This document shows, one piece after another, positions 19,001 through 27,911 of a DNA stretch of 64,000 bases (the first letter of the stretch is position 1; each line of letters starts with the position of its first letter). Under the pieces are notes generated by a model. The model was not told where the DNA came from. It searched no databases and was given only the letters and a program-made list of their open reading frames with translations. The stretch is from Bacteroidales bacterium. Its GTDB lineage: Bacteria > Bacteroidota > Bacteroidia > Bacteroidales > UBA932. A program made the position numbers and the translations under genes. Where the stretch lies: the NCBI GenBank assembly GCA_022648545.1, contig JALCMP010000007.1:1-64000 (forward strand), given 5' to 3'.

Positions 19001-19619
19001 TATCGAAACTCACCGGCACTATGGAGAAATGTCCCTTTAGGCCGAATGCCGGGTTCAATTCGTTTTTTATTACCGCATTATCGGAAAGATACTCGGTCTT
19101 TACAAGCAGACCTGCTATAACCTTTACGTTTTCTTTTTCATACGTCTTTACCAGATACCATGCGGAACCGAGATTTACGTACTGCTCCTTATTCGTAAGA
19201 TATCCAAGAAACGTATCGAAATAATTGCCGGAAGTAAGATTGTTAAGACGATAGTACATGGAAATCACATTAATATCGTCTCCGCTAATAGGAAATTGAT
19301 TTATCCATGACTGGATGGTATCCATATCATACTTATAGATAACCATGTCAGAAGGGAAATCCTTAAAATCCAGCCATTTTCCCGAAGGCATGGCCAAAGC
19401 CCGGCGCGCATAATCTTCCATTATATTTTCACGCCGGCAAATCCTTTTCTCTAATTTCGCACAGTCTTTTTCTATGGAATAGCCGCGTTTGGTAGACTGG
19501 AAAGATATGGCATAGAATAACAGCGACAACGAAAACAGGAACGCTATCCCGTACCTGCGAAGAAATTTAAGAAAATTTCCAAAAGCTTTTTTTATGACTT
19601 CCAAGCCTTTCCCTGCCAT
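16026..19619 (-). CDS. Large membrane sensor histidine kinase, NtrY-like
   Basis: 1197 aa; multiple TM segments, HAMP-like region, HisKA MARQIAHEIKNPLTPMRLSIQYL, HATPase VVNLLSNAVQAL, SFEDNGPGV, GTGLGLAISKNII. Confidence 0.92.
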   Translation of the reverse strand: MAGKGLEVIKKAFGNFLKFLRRYGIAFLFSLSLLFYAISFQSTKRGYSIEKDCAKLEKRICRRENIMEDYARRALAMPSGKWLDFKDFPSDMVIYKYDMDTIQSWINQFPISGDDINVISMYYRLNNLTSGNYFDTFLGYLTNKEQYVNLGSAWYLVKTYEKENVKVIAGLLVKTEYLSDNAVIKNELNPAFGLKGHFSIVPVSFDTGYVVKGKDGGVLFSVINDVDTVYYTAKPASKWISFLFAFLALLVYLLRRRTYASFLIFIFGITVLRFLCFRLGESLSFDSPLFSPNIYAFRGIFSSFGNLLLNNLYVFFAFSGVFVLRRKIWHSAKNPGGRRTLILLIMGMLPILLFLYIHFTLCSLIRNSVISLELFNLDELNIYSLYSYISYGLLFVVLLLVMQAFVSASRPFKVSTLISTKAIIVYSIFAASYMMSVIFVLGFKKECERSKVWANKLSVERDLGMEIKLRSIESAIQYDQAILSMFSYPGYGITSIQNRINEIYLQGASQKYEMQITVFKPSGGLIYSGGRMIGEDMFRSEILQYGSPLSRKEKFFFLNNYNGRVSYIGFFTYTLKDGSNIDLYVELESRKEVSGVPALLFDYKQANNLNIPGYYSYAKFINARLVLYRGQYNYSTVADTSGIRDGFSIIKRDGYVHFVNKFSDDNIIMVSRKEKSAIPYIVSISYVILFILLLFLLFFSLRRINTGFFIMRLPKNSFRRKITTLLVTSLVVSLLCMGIGCVWLSVQYYNEENRSHMEEKLLTAQSTIADYCKYADSYNSINTSGLYDAMSRLAGDIRTNINLYSPQGSLIRSTQPELFERFLLSSRMNSSAFYKIIRGRKRQLINKERISGLKYYSLYAPVFNLSGTLIAIVNIPYFSRTADLRGDISSIIAAIINFYILLLLASIFGGTMVSNSLSRPLAEISTKMRLMDISKKTEHINYKNNDELGVLVKAYNKMLDDVQAGTRAIAETERKQAWSEMARQIAHEIKNPLTPMRLSIQYLVRLKKNNVTGWQDKFEDISQSILEQIDILSETASEFSSFAKFYYEEKSVINLYDIVKEERLLFDNKADIKILFDYCSEQCPVFVRKGQIIRVVVNLLSNAVQALEPAGRGYIRISIKESGEYYVVSFEDNGPGVKEEDLDKLFKPNFTTKSSGTGLGLAISKNIIDQSGGSISYRKSQFGGADFSFRLKKYYDI

Positions 19620-19623
19620 TATT

Positions 19624-20097
19624 TTATCCGTGATGATACGGTTCTCCTTTTATTATTGTAAATGCCCTGTAAAGCTGTTCCAAAAAAATCAGTCTCACCA
19701 TCTGATGCGAAAAAGTCATTTTCGACAGGGAAAGCATGCCGTCGGCACGTTTGTAAACCTTGTCCGAAAAACCATAGGCACCGCCTATTACGAACACCAT
19801 GTTTCGCGAATCATATAATATTTTATTTTCCAAAATACGTGCCCAGCTTAAAGAATCCAAAAGTTTCCCCCTTTCATCGAGCAGAACCACATGATCGGCT
19901 TTCCTTATATTATCCAGTATGAGGTCGCCTTCCTTTTCCCTGATTTGCAATTCCGATAAAGCTGAGACCTTTTTAAGTTCGGGAATATCCGTTCTTGAGT
20001 AATCGGCGTAATGCAAAAGTCTCTTTTCGTATAATTCAATACCTTCCTTCAGATATCCGAAAGAGGTCTTTCCCATGACGATAAGCCTTATTTTCAT
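19624..20097 (-). CDS. rlmH: 23S rRNA (pseudouridine1915-N3)-methyltransferase
   Basis: MKIRLIVMGKTSFGYLKEGIELYEKRL; FVIGGAYGFSDKVYKRADGMLSLSKMTFSHQMVRLIFLEQLYRAFTIIKGEPYHHG. Confidence 0.96.
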   Translation of the reverse strand: MKIRLIVMGKTSFGYLKEGIELYEKRLLHYADYSRTDIPELKKVSALSELQIREKEGDLILDNIRKADHVVLLDERGKLLDSLSWARILENKILYDSRNMVFVIGGAYGFSDKVYKRADGMLSLSKMTFSHQMVRLIFLEQLYRAFTIIKGEPYHHG

Positions 20098-20102
20098 AAT
20101 TA

Positions 20103-20110
20103 CAAAAGTA
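20103..20110 (-). promoter_or_regulatory. Candidate -7 element TACTTTTG immediately upstream of rlmH ATG
   Basis: CAAAAGTA on plus strand, 5 nt from rlmH start codon. Confidence 0.4.
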
Positions 20111-20169
20111 AAAATAAATGCCAAATATGGCTTGATTTTTGTATTTTTCCTTGCGATAGGTTTTAAAAT

Positions 20170-20610
20170 ATGAAATTTCTGACTTTGGCCATATCCTTTA
20201 TAATGCTTTCATCGGAAGCATATCCGCAATTGATGAATCGCGGGATGGTAAGAAGAGTGGGATTCATGTGCAGTATGAATCAGGACACGGATGTGTTCGT
20301 TCCTATAAGTAAATATATAAGACTCGGCGACGCCGAGAAGCTGTCCGTATGGTTTGCTGATAATCTCGAACTCGATATTCTTGGAAGTATAAACGACTGC
20401 AGCAAAACCCAGGCTACCCAGATAATGAAGAATTTCTTTATCACCTACGCCCCAAAAAGTTTTACGATAATTCATAAAAGCGGCAAAGCCCCTATGAAAT
20501 ACGCTATAGGGAACCTCAGTGCCGGCGGAGAAACTTTCAGGATAACTCTTTTCGTAAAAACGCAGAGCAGCGGAAATCACATCCAGCAATTAAGGATAGA
20601 GCGCAAATAA
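20170..20610 (+). CDS. DUF4783-like secreted protein
   Basis: Signal-peptide-like N-terminus; LSVWFADNLELDILGSINDCSKTQATQIMKNFFITYAPKSFTIIHKSGK. Confidence 0.75.
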   Translation: MKFLTLAISFIMLSSEAYPQLMNRGMVRRVGFMCSMNQDTDVFVPISKYIRLGDAEKLSVWFADNLELDILGSINDCSKTQATQIMKNFFITYAPKSFTIIHKSGKAPMKYAIGNLSAGGETFRITLFVKTQSSGNHIQQLRIERK

Positions 20611-20622
20611 AGGCCGTTTTTA

Positions 20623-21783
20623 TTACAAGTTCGGCGTTGCGTATGCAACCACGTCTTCGCGGGAAATGACTTTGCTACCAAGAATAAGCAGGCGTTCCGT
20701 AACATTGCGCAGTTCTCTTATATTCCCGGGCCATTGATGTTTCTGGAGCTCCGATATTGCGTCATCGGTTATTTCCCTTACCGGCATTCCGCTCTCGCGG
20801 CAGATGGTTTTTATGAAATATTTCACCAGAACGGGAATATCGTCCTTACGCTCGGCCAAAGGCGGCACGTGAATTATTATTACGCTCAGCCTGTGATAAA
20901 GATCCTCCCTGAAAGTCTTCTTCTTTATCTCTTCAAGAAGATTTTTATTCGTTGCCGCAACAACCCTCACGTCAACCTCTATGTCCTTGTCGCTTCCGAC
21001 CCTCGTAATCTTATTCTCCTGGAGCACGCGAAGCACCTTGGCCTGCGCCGCAAGACTCATATCTCCTATCTCGTCGAGAAACAACGTTCCTCCGTCGGCC
21101 TGTTCGAATTTACCCTTGTGCTGCTTTATTGCAGAAGTAAATGCCCCTTTCTCATGGCCGAAAAGTTCGCTTTCTATAAGTTCTCCCGGTATTGCGGCAC
21201 AATTGACTTCAACGAACGGCATGCTGCACCTGTTGCTTTTTTCATGAAGCCAGCGGGCCACCAGTTCCTTTCCTGTACCGTTTGATCCGGTTACAAGCAC
21301 TCTAGCATCGGTAGCGGCCACCTTGTCTATCATTTCCTTTATCTTCAGTATAGGTTCGCTACTTCCTATTATATCCTGAACGCCGTGAACTTTTTTCTTA
21401 AGTACCTTATTGTCCTTTACCAGGGTACTCCTCTCCGTCGCGTTTTTAAGGGTAATAAGTATTCTGTTCAGATCCAGAGGTTTCTGTATGAAATCAAAGG
21501 CCCCTTTCTTTATGCAGTCCACCGCCGTATCTATTGAACCGTGTCCGGATATCATTATTACGGACGACTCCACCCCTCCTTCTTCGAGTTTATCCAGAAC
21601 TTCTATGCCATCCATGCCCGGCATTTTTATATCGCAGAAAATAACATCGAAAGATCCCTTCAGTGCCGCATCAAGACCTTCCTTTCCGTCTGCAGCCAGT
21701 GATATCTGATGCCCCTCGTATTCCAGAATTTCCTTTAATGTGTTCCTTATACTCTTCTCGTCGTCAATTATAAGTATTTTCAT
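20623..21783 (-). CDS. NtrC-like response regulator: REC + sigma54 AAA+ domain, no C-terminal HTH, GAFTSA loop
   Basis: REC domain MKILIIDDEKSIRNTL; AAA+ ELFGHEKGAFTSAIKQHKGKFEQADGGTLFLDEIGDMS; ORF ends about 25 residues after NIRELRNVTERLL. Confidence 0.93.
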   Translation of the reverse strand: MKILIIDDEKSIRNTLKEILEYEGHQISLAADGKEGLDAALKGSFDVIFCDIKMPGMDGIEVLDKLEEGGVESSVIMISGHGSIDTAVDCIKKGAFDFIQKPLDLNRILITLKNATERSTLVKDNKVLKKKVHGVQDIIGSSEPILKIKEMIDKVAATDARVLVTGSNGTGKELVARWLHEKSNRCSMPFVEVNCAAIPGELIESELFGHEKGAFTSAIKQHKGKFEQADGGTLFLDEIGDMSLAAQAKVLRVLQENKITRVGSDKDIEVDVRVVAATNKNLLEEIKKKTFREDLYHRLSVIIIHVPPLAERKDDIPVLVKYFIKTICRESGMPVREITDDAISELQKHQWPGNIRELRNVTERLLILGSKVISREDVVAYATPNL

Positions 21784-22717
21784 CCCTTAAAAACTTTTCA
21801 TAAACTTCCGCCATGGCCCCCTCCTTCAAAGAATAAGAAGACTGATAAACGGCCGCCGGCTTTACATGCTCCATCACAATCATCGTAAACAGCGAAGCAA
21901 GAACGATATAATCGACCCTTACTCCCGACATGCCTCTCATCTTCATTCTCTGCCCGGTAGTAGACCGCAGCAATTTTTCGTGCAAATCATATAAATTTTC
22001 CATCGGCAACCCGACGGATACATCTTTCTTATTTTTATCCCCGTAGATCATGTCGCGGAAGGTATCAAACGTTCCGGACGAACCTACAAGCACATTCGGT
22101 CTGAACCCCGAGACTGCTTCCCATAATAATGATAGCGATTTATTTACGAAATCGGTAAAATGCGCCGCATTTTCCACCGATACGGGTTCGGGGAACGGAA
22201 ACATTTCCCTCATTCTGGCCATACCCAATGGGAAACTATGTTCGAAAAGTATTTTCTTTCCGTCTGTTATTATAAATTCATCGCTTCCACCTCCGATATC
22301 CAAAATAAGTGCGTTGCCACCTCCTTCCAAAATTTTTTCGAAAGACACCGCCGAAGAGACGCCCCTGAAAATAAGTTCGGCCTCACGGTCGCCGCTTATT
22401 ACTTCTATAGGAATTCCGTATTCGGATTCAAGAGATGCAACAAATTCCGCCCCGTTGGAAGCATCCCTGACCGCCGAGGTAGCATAAGCTTTGTAAATAT
22501 CGGCACCTCCGTATTTCCTTACCATATCGGCGAGGACTCCGAAAGCACGGAATCCGTTCGAAAAAGATTTTTCGGATATGTATCCCTTCAATATTCCTCC
22601 GTCGCCCAGTCTGGAAGGGTACTTGCCTATTTTCCTTATATATTTTCCACCGGAGTCGAAATCGCAAATTGCAACGTTAAAAACATTAGTACCGAGATCA
22701 AAAATAGCAGCCCTCAT
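21764..22717 (-). CDS. Ppx/GppA family phosphatase
   Basis: AAIFDLGTNVFNVAICD; ALILDIGGGSDEFIITDG. Confidence 0.9.
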   Translation of the reverse strand: MRAAIFDLGTNVFNVAICDFDSGGKYIRKIGKYPSRLGDGGILKGYISEKSFSNGFRAFGVLADMVRKYGGADIYKAYATSAVRDASNGAEFVASLESEYGIPIEVISGDREAELIFRGVSSAVSFEKILEGGGNALILDIGGGSDEFIITDGKKILFEHSFPLGMARMREMFPFPEPVSVENAAHFTDFVNKSLSLLWEAVSGFRPNVLVGSSGTFDTFRDMIYGDKNKKDVSVGLPMENLYDLHEKLLRSTTGQRMKMRGMSGVRVDYIVLASLFTMIVMEHVKPAAVYQSSYSLKEGAMAEVYEKFLRDENTYN

Positions 22718-23427
22718 TTCAACTTCATATTAAAGCGATCCTTGAGGATTTCGCCTATCCATGAGAGCTCGTCTTCTATGGTCATATTAGTATTATCAAG
22801 AACAACAGCGTCTTCGGCCTTTACCAGCGGATCGGATGTTCTGTGCGAATCAAGGAAATCACGCTTCTTTAAATTCTCAAAGACCTCTTCGTAAGTCACT
22901 TTACGCCCTTGTGAAACAAGTTCGCTGCGACGCCTTTCCGCTCTCACCGCCGGATCTGCCGTCATGAATATTTTAAGTTCGGCATCAGGGAACACTACCG
23001 ATCCTATATCCCTGCCGTCCATAACCACACCTCGTCCTTCTCCGAGTTTTCGAAGCAGCACATCCACGTAGGATCTCACGGAAGGAAGTTCGGAAATCGC
23101 ACTAACCTTGTCGGAAACAGACATGGAACGTATTTCGGCTTCAACGTTGACTCCGTTAAGGAATGTTTCGGATTTGTTCAGGAGCTCGTTGAATTTAAAA
23201 TTTATACGTATCCGGTTTATTATTTTACCCAGATTTTCCACGTCTATATTACCGTCGCCATCCATAAAGCCGTTGGTATATGCAAAATATGTTATGGCCC
23301 TGTATACGGCTCCCGTATCTACATATACATACCCCAGTCCTGCCGCAACGATCTTTGCGAAAGTACTTTTACCTGTGGACGAATAACCGTCTACTGCAAT
23401 AATTATTTTATCGCCCGCATTTATCAT
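22714..23427 (-). CDS. cmk: Cytidylate kinase
   Basis: IIIAVDGYSSTGKSTFAKIVAAGLGYVYVDTGAVYRAITYF; GVVMDGRDIGSVVFPDAELKIFMTADPAVRAERR; start at MINAGDK (23427) rather than track start 23478. Confidence 0.94.
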   Translation of the reverse strand: MINAGDKIIIAVDGYSSTGKSTFAKIVAAGLGYVYVDTGAVYRAITYFAYTNGFMDGDGNIDVENLGKIINRIRINFKFNELLNKSETFLNGVNVEAEIRSMSVSDKVSAISELPSVRSYVDVLLRKLGEGRGVVMDGRDIGSVVFPDAELKIFMTADPAVRAERRRSELVSQGRKVTYEEVFENLKKRDFLDSHRTSDPLVKAEDAVVLDNTNMTIEDELSWIGEILKDRFNMKLK

Positions 23428-23433
23428 AATGCG

Positions 23434-23441
23434 CAAATTTA
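23434..23441 (-). promoter_or_regulatory. Candidate -7 element TAAATTTG for cmk
   Basis: CAAATTTA on plus strand, 6 nt upstream of cmk ATG. Confidence 0.45.
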
Positions 23442-23450
23442 CAAAAAACT

Positions 23451-23458
23451 TATATTTG
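23451..23458 (+). promoter_or_regulatory. Candidate -7 element TATATTTG for ispH
   Basis: Exact TAnnTTTG match 22 nt upstream of ispH ATG. Confidence 0.5.
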
Positions 23459-23480
23459 TAATCATGTTGAAAAGGCAATT

Positions 23481-24380
23481 ATGAAATTTAAAATAGAAAT
23501 AGACAAGGGATCGGGTTTTTGCTACGGGGTAATCCGTGCCATAGATATGTGTGAGGCCAATCTGGCAAAAGGGACGGAACTCTACTCTCTGGGATCCATA
23601 GTCCATAACGATTCGGAGCTCAACAGGCTGCAGAATAAAGGGCTCAGGATAACCGACGCATCAGGAATGGAAAACATGAAGGAAGGTACCGTTCTTATAC
23701 GCGCTCACGGCGAACCTCCTTCTACATATGCAGCTGCAAATAAAAAGGGTATAACTCTTATAGATTGTACATGCCCGGTTGTTCTCAGACTCCAGAGCAC
23801 CATAAGGGAAACATATGAAAAATATTGTCGCGGTACTTTACTGGAAGAAGGAGAGAATCGGCTTCCCGGACAAATAGTAATATTCGGCAAAAAGGGACAC
23901 GCGGAAGTAAACGGGCTCGTAGGACAGGTGAATTCAGATGCCGTAGTAATAGAATCCGAAAATGACCTAGATAAAATAGATTTCCGGCGTCCCGTCTATA
24001 TTTTCTCCCAAACCACAAAAGATCCCCAAAAATTCGACGAAATATGCAACAAGATAAAGAAAAGGGCGGAAAAAGGCATCCATATAAAAAATACCATCTG
24101 CCATCAGGTCGTACAAAGACATCACGATCTGCCCCGATTTGCAGAAAGGCATGACGTAATAATATTTGTAAGCGGACTGGAAAGTTCGAACGGCAAGGTA
24201 TTGTACGAATTATGCCGGAAAGTCAATCCCAGATCGTACAGAATAGGAAGATGCGAAGAAATAAAATCTGCATGGTTTGAAAATTGCGGTTCGGTGGGAA
24301 TCTGCGGCGCCACATCAACGCCCAAGTGGCAGCTCGACCTTACAAAAAAATACATAAACGAAAATTTTCAGAAAAGTTAA
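23481..24380 (+). CDS. ispH: 4-hydroxy-3-methylbut-2-enyl diphosphate reductase
   Basis: GFCYGVIRAIDMCE; LYSLGSIVHNDSELNRLQNKG; LIRAHGEPPSTY; LIDCTCPVV; GICGATSTPKW. Confidence 0.95.
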   Translation: MKFKIEIDKGSGFCYGVIRAIDMCEANLAKGTELYSLGSIVHNDSELNRLQNKGLRITDASGMENMKEGTVLIRAHGEPPSTYAAANKKGITLIDCTCPVVLRLQSTIRETYEKYCRGTLLEEGENRLPGQIVIFGKKGHAEVNGLVGQVNSDAVVIESENDLDKIDFRRPVYIFSQTTKDPQKFDEICNKIKKRAEKGIHIKNTICHQVVQRHHDLPRFAERHDVIIFVSGLESSNGKVLYELCRKVNPRSYRIGRCEEIKSAWFENCGSVGICGATSTPKWQLDLTKKYINENFQKS

Positions 24381-24388
24381 CAAATTGC

Positions 24389-24396
24389 TATCTTTG
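24389..24396 (+). promoter_or_regulatory. Candidate -7 element TATCTTTG for efp
   Basis: Exact TAnnTTTG match 26 nt upstream of efp ATG. Confidence 0.5.
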
Positions 24397-24422
24397 TAGA
24401 CTTTAATTCAAATATTTTTCAT

Positions 24423-24989
24423 ATGGCAGATACAGGAGACTTTAAAAACGGCACATTTTTCCTATTTAACGGCAAGCCTTGTCAACTTATTTATTTCCAA
24501 CATGTAAAGCCTGGAAAAGGCAACACTATAGTAAGGACCCGATTCAAGGATCTCGAAACCGGCAAAATCTTGGAAAATACATATCTGGCAGGAACCAGAA
24601 TAGATTTCATAACGGTAGAAAGAAGGCCCTACCAGTTCCTTTACAAGGATGATATGGGATATCACTTCATGCATAAGGAGACGTTCGAACAAATAGATCT
24701 GGGTGAGGATTTCATTGAAAACGCAGACCTCATGAAGGACGGACAGGATGTGGAAATGATGTTCTGGGCGGACGAAGACAAATGCCTTACGTGCGAGTTG
24801 CCGCAATTCGTGGAGCTCAAGATCACGTACACCGAGCCAGCCGTAAAAGGTAATACGGCATCCACCAACGCATTAAAAGAGGCCACTCTGGAAACCGGAG
24901 CGAAGGTAATGGTTCCTCTTTTTGTAAACGAAGGCGATGTTATAAGAGTAAAGACAGTAGACAGATCTTATGGTGAACGTGTAAGATAA
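24423..24989 (+). CDS. efp: Elongation factor P
   Basis: FQHVKPGKGNTIVRTRFKDLETGKILENTY; VPLFVNEGDVIRVKTVDRSYGERV. Confidence 0.96.
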   Translation: MADTGDFKNGTFFLFNGKPCQLIYFQHVKPGKGNTIVRTRFKDLETGKILENTYLAGTRIDFITVERRPYQFLYKDDMGYHFMHKETFEQIDLGEDFIENADLMKDGQDVEMMFWADEDKCLTCELPQFVELKITYTEPAVKGNTASTNALKEATLETGAKVMVPLFVNEGDVIRVKTVDRSYGERVR

Positions 24990-26482
24990 TGATGAAAAGA
25001 ATCATATCTATAATGATATTGTCCATATTCGCTGCATGCGGATGTGGACAATTTTCATTAAACAAGGACATGCTTTCGAAAGAATCTATAGATAAAGAAA
25101 TATCCAAGGGAAATTTTACCGAAGCAGGAAAGCTCATACGCATAAAAATAGCGGAAGACTCGCTGACCGAAAATGAAATATACGATCTGAATTTCCGCAT
25201 AGAGATAATGAGAAGGATAGCTATGGATTTTTCAAAAACGAGGGATACCATAATAAGCAAGCTGAAAAAATATTATCCCGTATTATCGGAGCAACAGATA
25301 AAGGACTGGGAGGACAGCCGTGCCCTGGAAAACATTACCATAGACGGAAGAAAAATGTTTTTCAACGAAGCGGTACATAACCTTTTCAGAATAGACTTAA
25401 GCGCAAAGGCGCGGAGGGACAGCATATACGGCCCGGCCGGAAACACTCTGGGGGATTTTCTGGAAAAATATCTTCCGGAAGTAATAAAAGCCGAAGATGC
25501 CATAAAGGGAAGGAACAGATTCGAACACCTTGCCATGCCGGTAAAAATGAGAATAAAATATACCGTAGAAGTACCGGAAGGCACCGTTCCTGCGGGAGAA
25601 ACAATAAGAGCATGGCTGCCTTATCCTCACGATCTCTACAGTCAGAGAAACATAAAATTTCTTTCGGCTGCGGGAGCGGATTATATCATAGCCCCGGATT
25701 CTTTTTCACAAAGAAGTATTTATATGGAGAAAAAAGCCCGAAAGGGTAAAAGCACCATATTCGGATATGAACTCGAATATGTATCATACAATCACTTTTT
25801 CCGCTTTTCCGAGAAAGATGTGAAGCCTTACGACACCTCAACGGCATCGTATAAGCATTACACGGCGCAGAGAGCGCCACATGTAATATTCACCAAAGAC
25901 ATAAAGCATCTATCCGACAGTCTTACGGCAGGAATAACCAATCCGGTATCTAAAGCCCTAAGGATATACGACTACATAAAGAACAATTACCCATGGGCAA
26001 GCGCAAGAGAATATTCGACTATTAAGAATATACCTCAATACGTACTGGACAATCATCACGGAGACTGCGGCCAGGTAGCCCTTCTTTTCATTACCATGGC
26101 AAGATACGAGGGAATTCCCGCACGCTGGCAAAGTGGCTGGATGATGCATCCCGGCGATATAAATCTGCACGACTGGGCGGAAGCATATTTCGAAGGCATA
26201 GGATGGGTTCCGGTAGACCAATCTTTCGGCAGGGATATAGCCGAAACCGGAACATCCAAGGAAGATGCATGGAAAAGAGGATCCATATACGACTATTACA
26301 TGGGGGGACTCGATGCGTACAGATTCATAGTAAACAGCGATTTTTCCCGGCCGTTCTATCCAGCCAAGATATACCCCCGAAGCGAAACCGTAGATTTCCA
26401 GAGAGGAGAACTGGAATGGAAAGGCGGCAACCTCTATTTTAACAAGTGGCACTATAATATGGAAGTATCATATATAAAATAA
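24989..26482 (+). CDS. Lipoprotein-like transglutaminase-domain protein
   Basis: Lipobox-like FAACGCG; transglutaminase core YVLDNHHGDCGQVALLFITMARYEGIPARWQSGW and HDWAEAYFEGIGWVPVDQSF. Confidence 0.85.
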   Translation: MMKRIISIMILSIFAACGCGQFSLNKDMLSKESIDKEISKGNFTEAGKLIRIKIAEDSLTENEIYDLNFRIEIMRRIAMDFSKTRDTIISKLKKYYPVLSEQQIKDWEDSRALENITIDGRKMFFNEAVHNLFRIDLSAKARRDSIYGPAGNTLGDFLEKYLPEVIKAEDAIKGRNRFEHLAMPVKMRIKYTVEVPEGTVPAGETIRAWLPYPHDLYSQRNIKFLSAAGADYIIAPDSFSQRSIYMEKKARKGKSTIFGYELEYVSYNHFFRFSEKDVKPYDTSTASYKHYTAQRAPHVIFTKDIKHLSDSLTAGITNPVSKALRIYDYIKNNYPWASAREYSTIKNIPQYVLDNHHGDCGQVALLFITMARYEGIPARWQSGWMMHPGDINLHDWAEAYFEGIGWVPVDQSFGRDIAETGTSKEDAWKRGSIYDYYMGGLDAYRFIVNSDFSRPFYPAKIYPRSETVDFQRGELEWKGGNLYFNKWHYNMEVSYIK

Positions 26483-26493
26483 CGAATCTTTTT

Positions 26494-27117
26494 ATGGAAG
26501 AAAAGGCATACATGGAAAAATACTCTTCCGAAGAAGATGAAACTCTGTTGTGGATTGAGAAGCAGACGCATATAAGAACGAGCTATCCTCATATGCTATG
26601 CGGAAAGACGGAGGGGAAATTTCTCGAAATGATTTCGAGGATGATCTCCCCTTCCGCAATATTGGAAATAGGAACGTTTACAGGTTATTCCGCTATATGT
26701 CTCGCCCGGGGGCTCGCTCCCGGAGGGACAATGGAGACTCTGGAAATCAACGACGAAATTACTGACATTATAAGGGAAGGATTCGAAAAAGCCGGTCTGT
26801 CGGGATGTATAAATATAATACAGGGAGACGCAAAAGACACTATCCCCACGTTGAAGAATAAATACGATCTGATTTTCATTGATGCGAACAAGCGCGAATA
26901 CTCCGCATATTACGATATGGTCTTCCCTCTTCTCAACAGCGGAGGCTACATAATTGCAGATAACGTATTATGGAACGGAAAAGTTTCCGGCGCGGTTTCG
27001 TCGGATGCACAAACGAGAGGCATAGCTCTTTTCAATAAAAAAGTACGCGAAGACCCGCGTACGGATAACGTCATCCTTCCAATACGTGACGGCATAAACA
27101 TCATAAGAAAAAAATAG
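26494..27117 (+). CDS. SAM-dependent O-methyltransferase (COMT-like)
   Basis: SAILEIGTFTGYSAICLARGL; YDLIFIDANKREYSAYYDMVFPLLNSGGYIIADNVLWNGKV. Confidence 0.92.
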   Translation: MEEKAYMEKYSSEEDETLLWIEKQTHIRTSYPHMLCGKTEGKFLEMISRMISPSAILEIGTFTGYSAICLARGLAPGGTMETLEINDEITDIIREGFEKAGLSGCINIIQGDAKDTIPTLKNKYDLIFIDANKREYSAYYDMVFPLLNSGGYIIADNVLWNGKVSGAVSSDAQTRGIALFNKKVREDPRTDNVILPIRDGINIIRKK

Positions 27118-27132
27118 ATGCTGCGGGAAGGA

Positions 27133-27903
27133 TTATGCTTCCTGTTTCGGAGCATCCTGCGGCCGGTTGTGAAGTACGGCTTTTCTCAATTCGAAATTTT
27201 GTCCGAGATATTTCTTTCTCACTTCGGGATTGCTGGCCAGCTGCTCCGCGGTTCCGCTTTCGAGTATCCTACCTTCGTAAAGCAGGTAGGCCCTGTCGGT
27301 AATAGCAAGAGTCTCGTGAACGTTATGGTCGGTAATTATTATGCCTATATTTTTAAGCTTGAGCTTGGCTATTATATGTTGTATATCTTCTACGGCAATA
27401 GGATCGACTCCGGCAAAGGGCTCGTCAAGAAGTATGAACTTAGGATCTATGGCAAGAGCCCGCGCAATTTCGCATCTGCGACGTTCTCCTCCCGATAATT
27501 GTATTCCGTAGCTTTTTCTTACCTTCTCCAGGCCGAATTCCTTTATAAGTCCCTCCAGGCGTTCCTTCCTTTCCGCTCTGGACATATCGGAAAGCTCCAT
27601 AACGGACATTATGTTATCTTCAACGCTCAGTTTCCTGAAGACCGAAGCTTCCTGTGCAAGATATCCGAGTCCCTTCTGGGCCCTTTTGTACATGGGAAGC
27701 TCGGTAATATTCTCATCATCAAGGAATATATGTCCTTCGTTCGGTTTAATCAGCCCGGTTATCATATAAAAGGTAGTAGTTTTTCCGGCACCGTTAGGCC
27801 CGAGCAGTCCAACGATTTCGCCTTGCTCCACTTCAATAGAGACTTTTTTTACTACAGTCCTTTTACCGTATTTCTTTACCAGTTGGGTACAATACAATCG
27901 CAT
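27133..27903 (-). CDS. lptB: LPS export ABC transporter ATP-binding protein
   Basis: [69 protein letters not shown]. Confidence 0.94.
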   Translation of the reverse strand: MRLYCTQLVKKYGKRTVVKKVSIEVEQGEIVGLLGPNGAGKTTTFYMITGLIKPNEGHIFLDDENITELPMYKRAQKGLGYLAQEASVFRKLSVEDNIMSVMELSDMSRAERKERLEGLIKEFGLEKVRKSYGIQLSGGERRRCEIARALAIDPKFILLDEPFAGVDPIAVEDIQHIIAKLKLKNIGIIITDHNVHETLAITDRAYLLYEGRILESGTAEQLASNPEVRKKYLGQNFELRKAVLHNRPQDAPKQEA

Positions 27904-27911
27904 CTCAGAAA

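Noticed and set aside
23428-23478. N-terminally extended cmk start (MPFQHDYKYKF...) in the ORF track
   Set aside because: Cytidylate kinases start near the P-loop; the extension overlaps the candidate promoter, so start 23427 is preferred.
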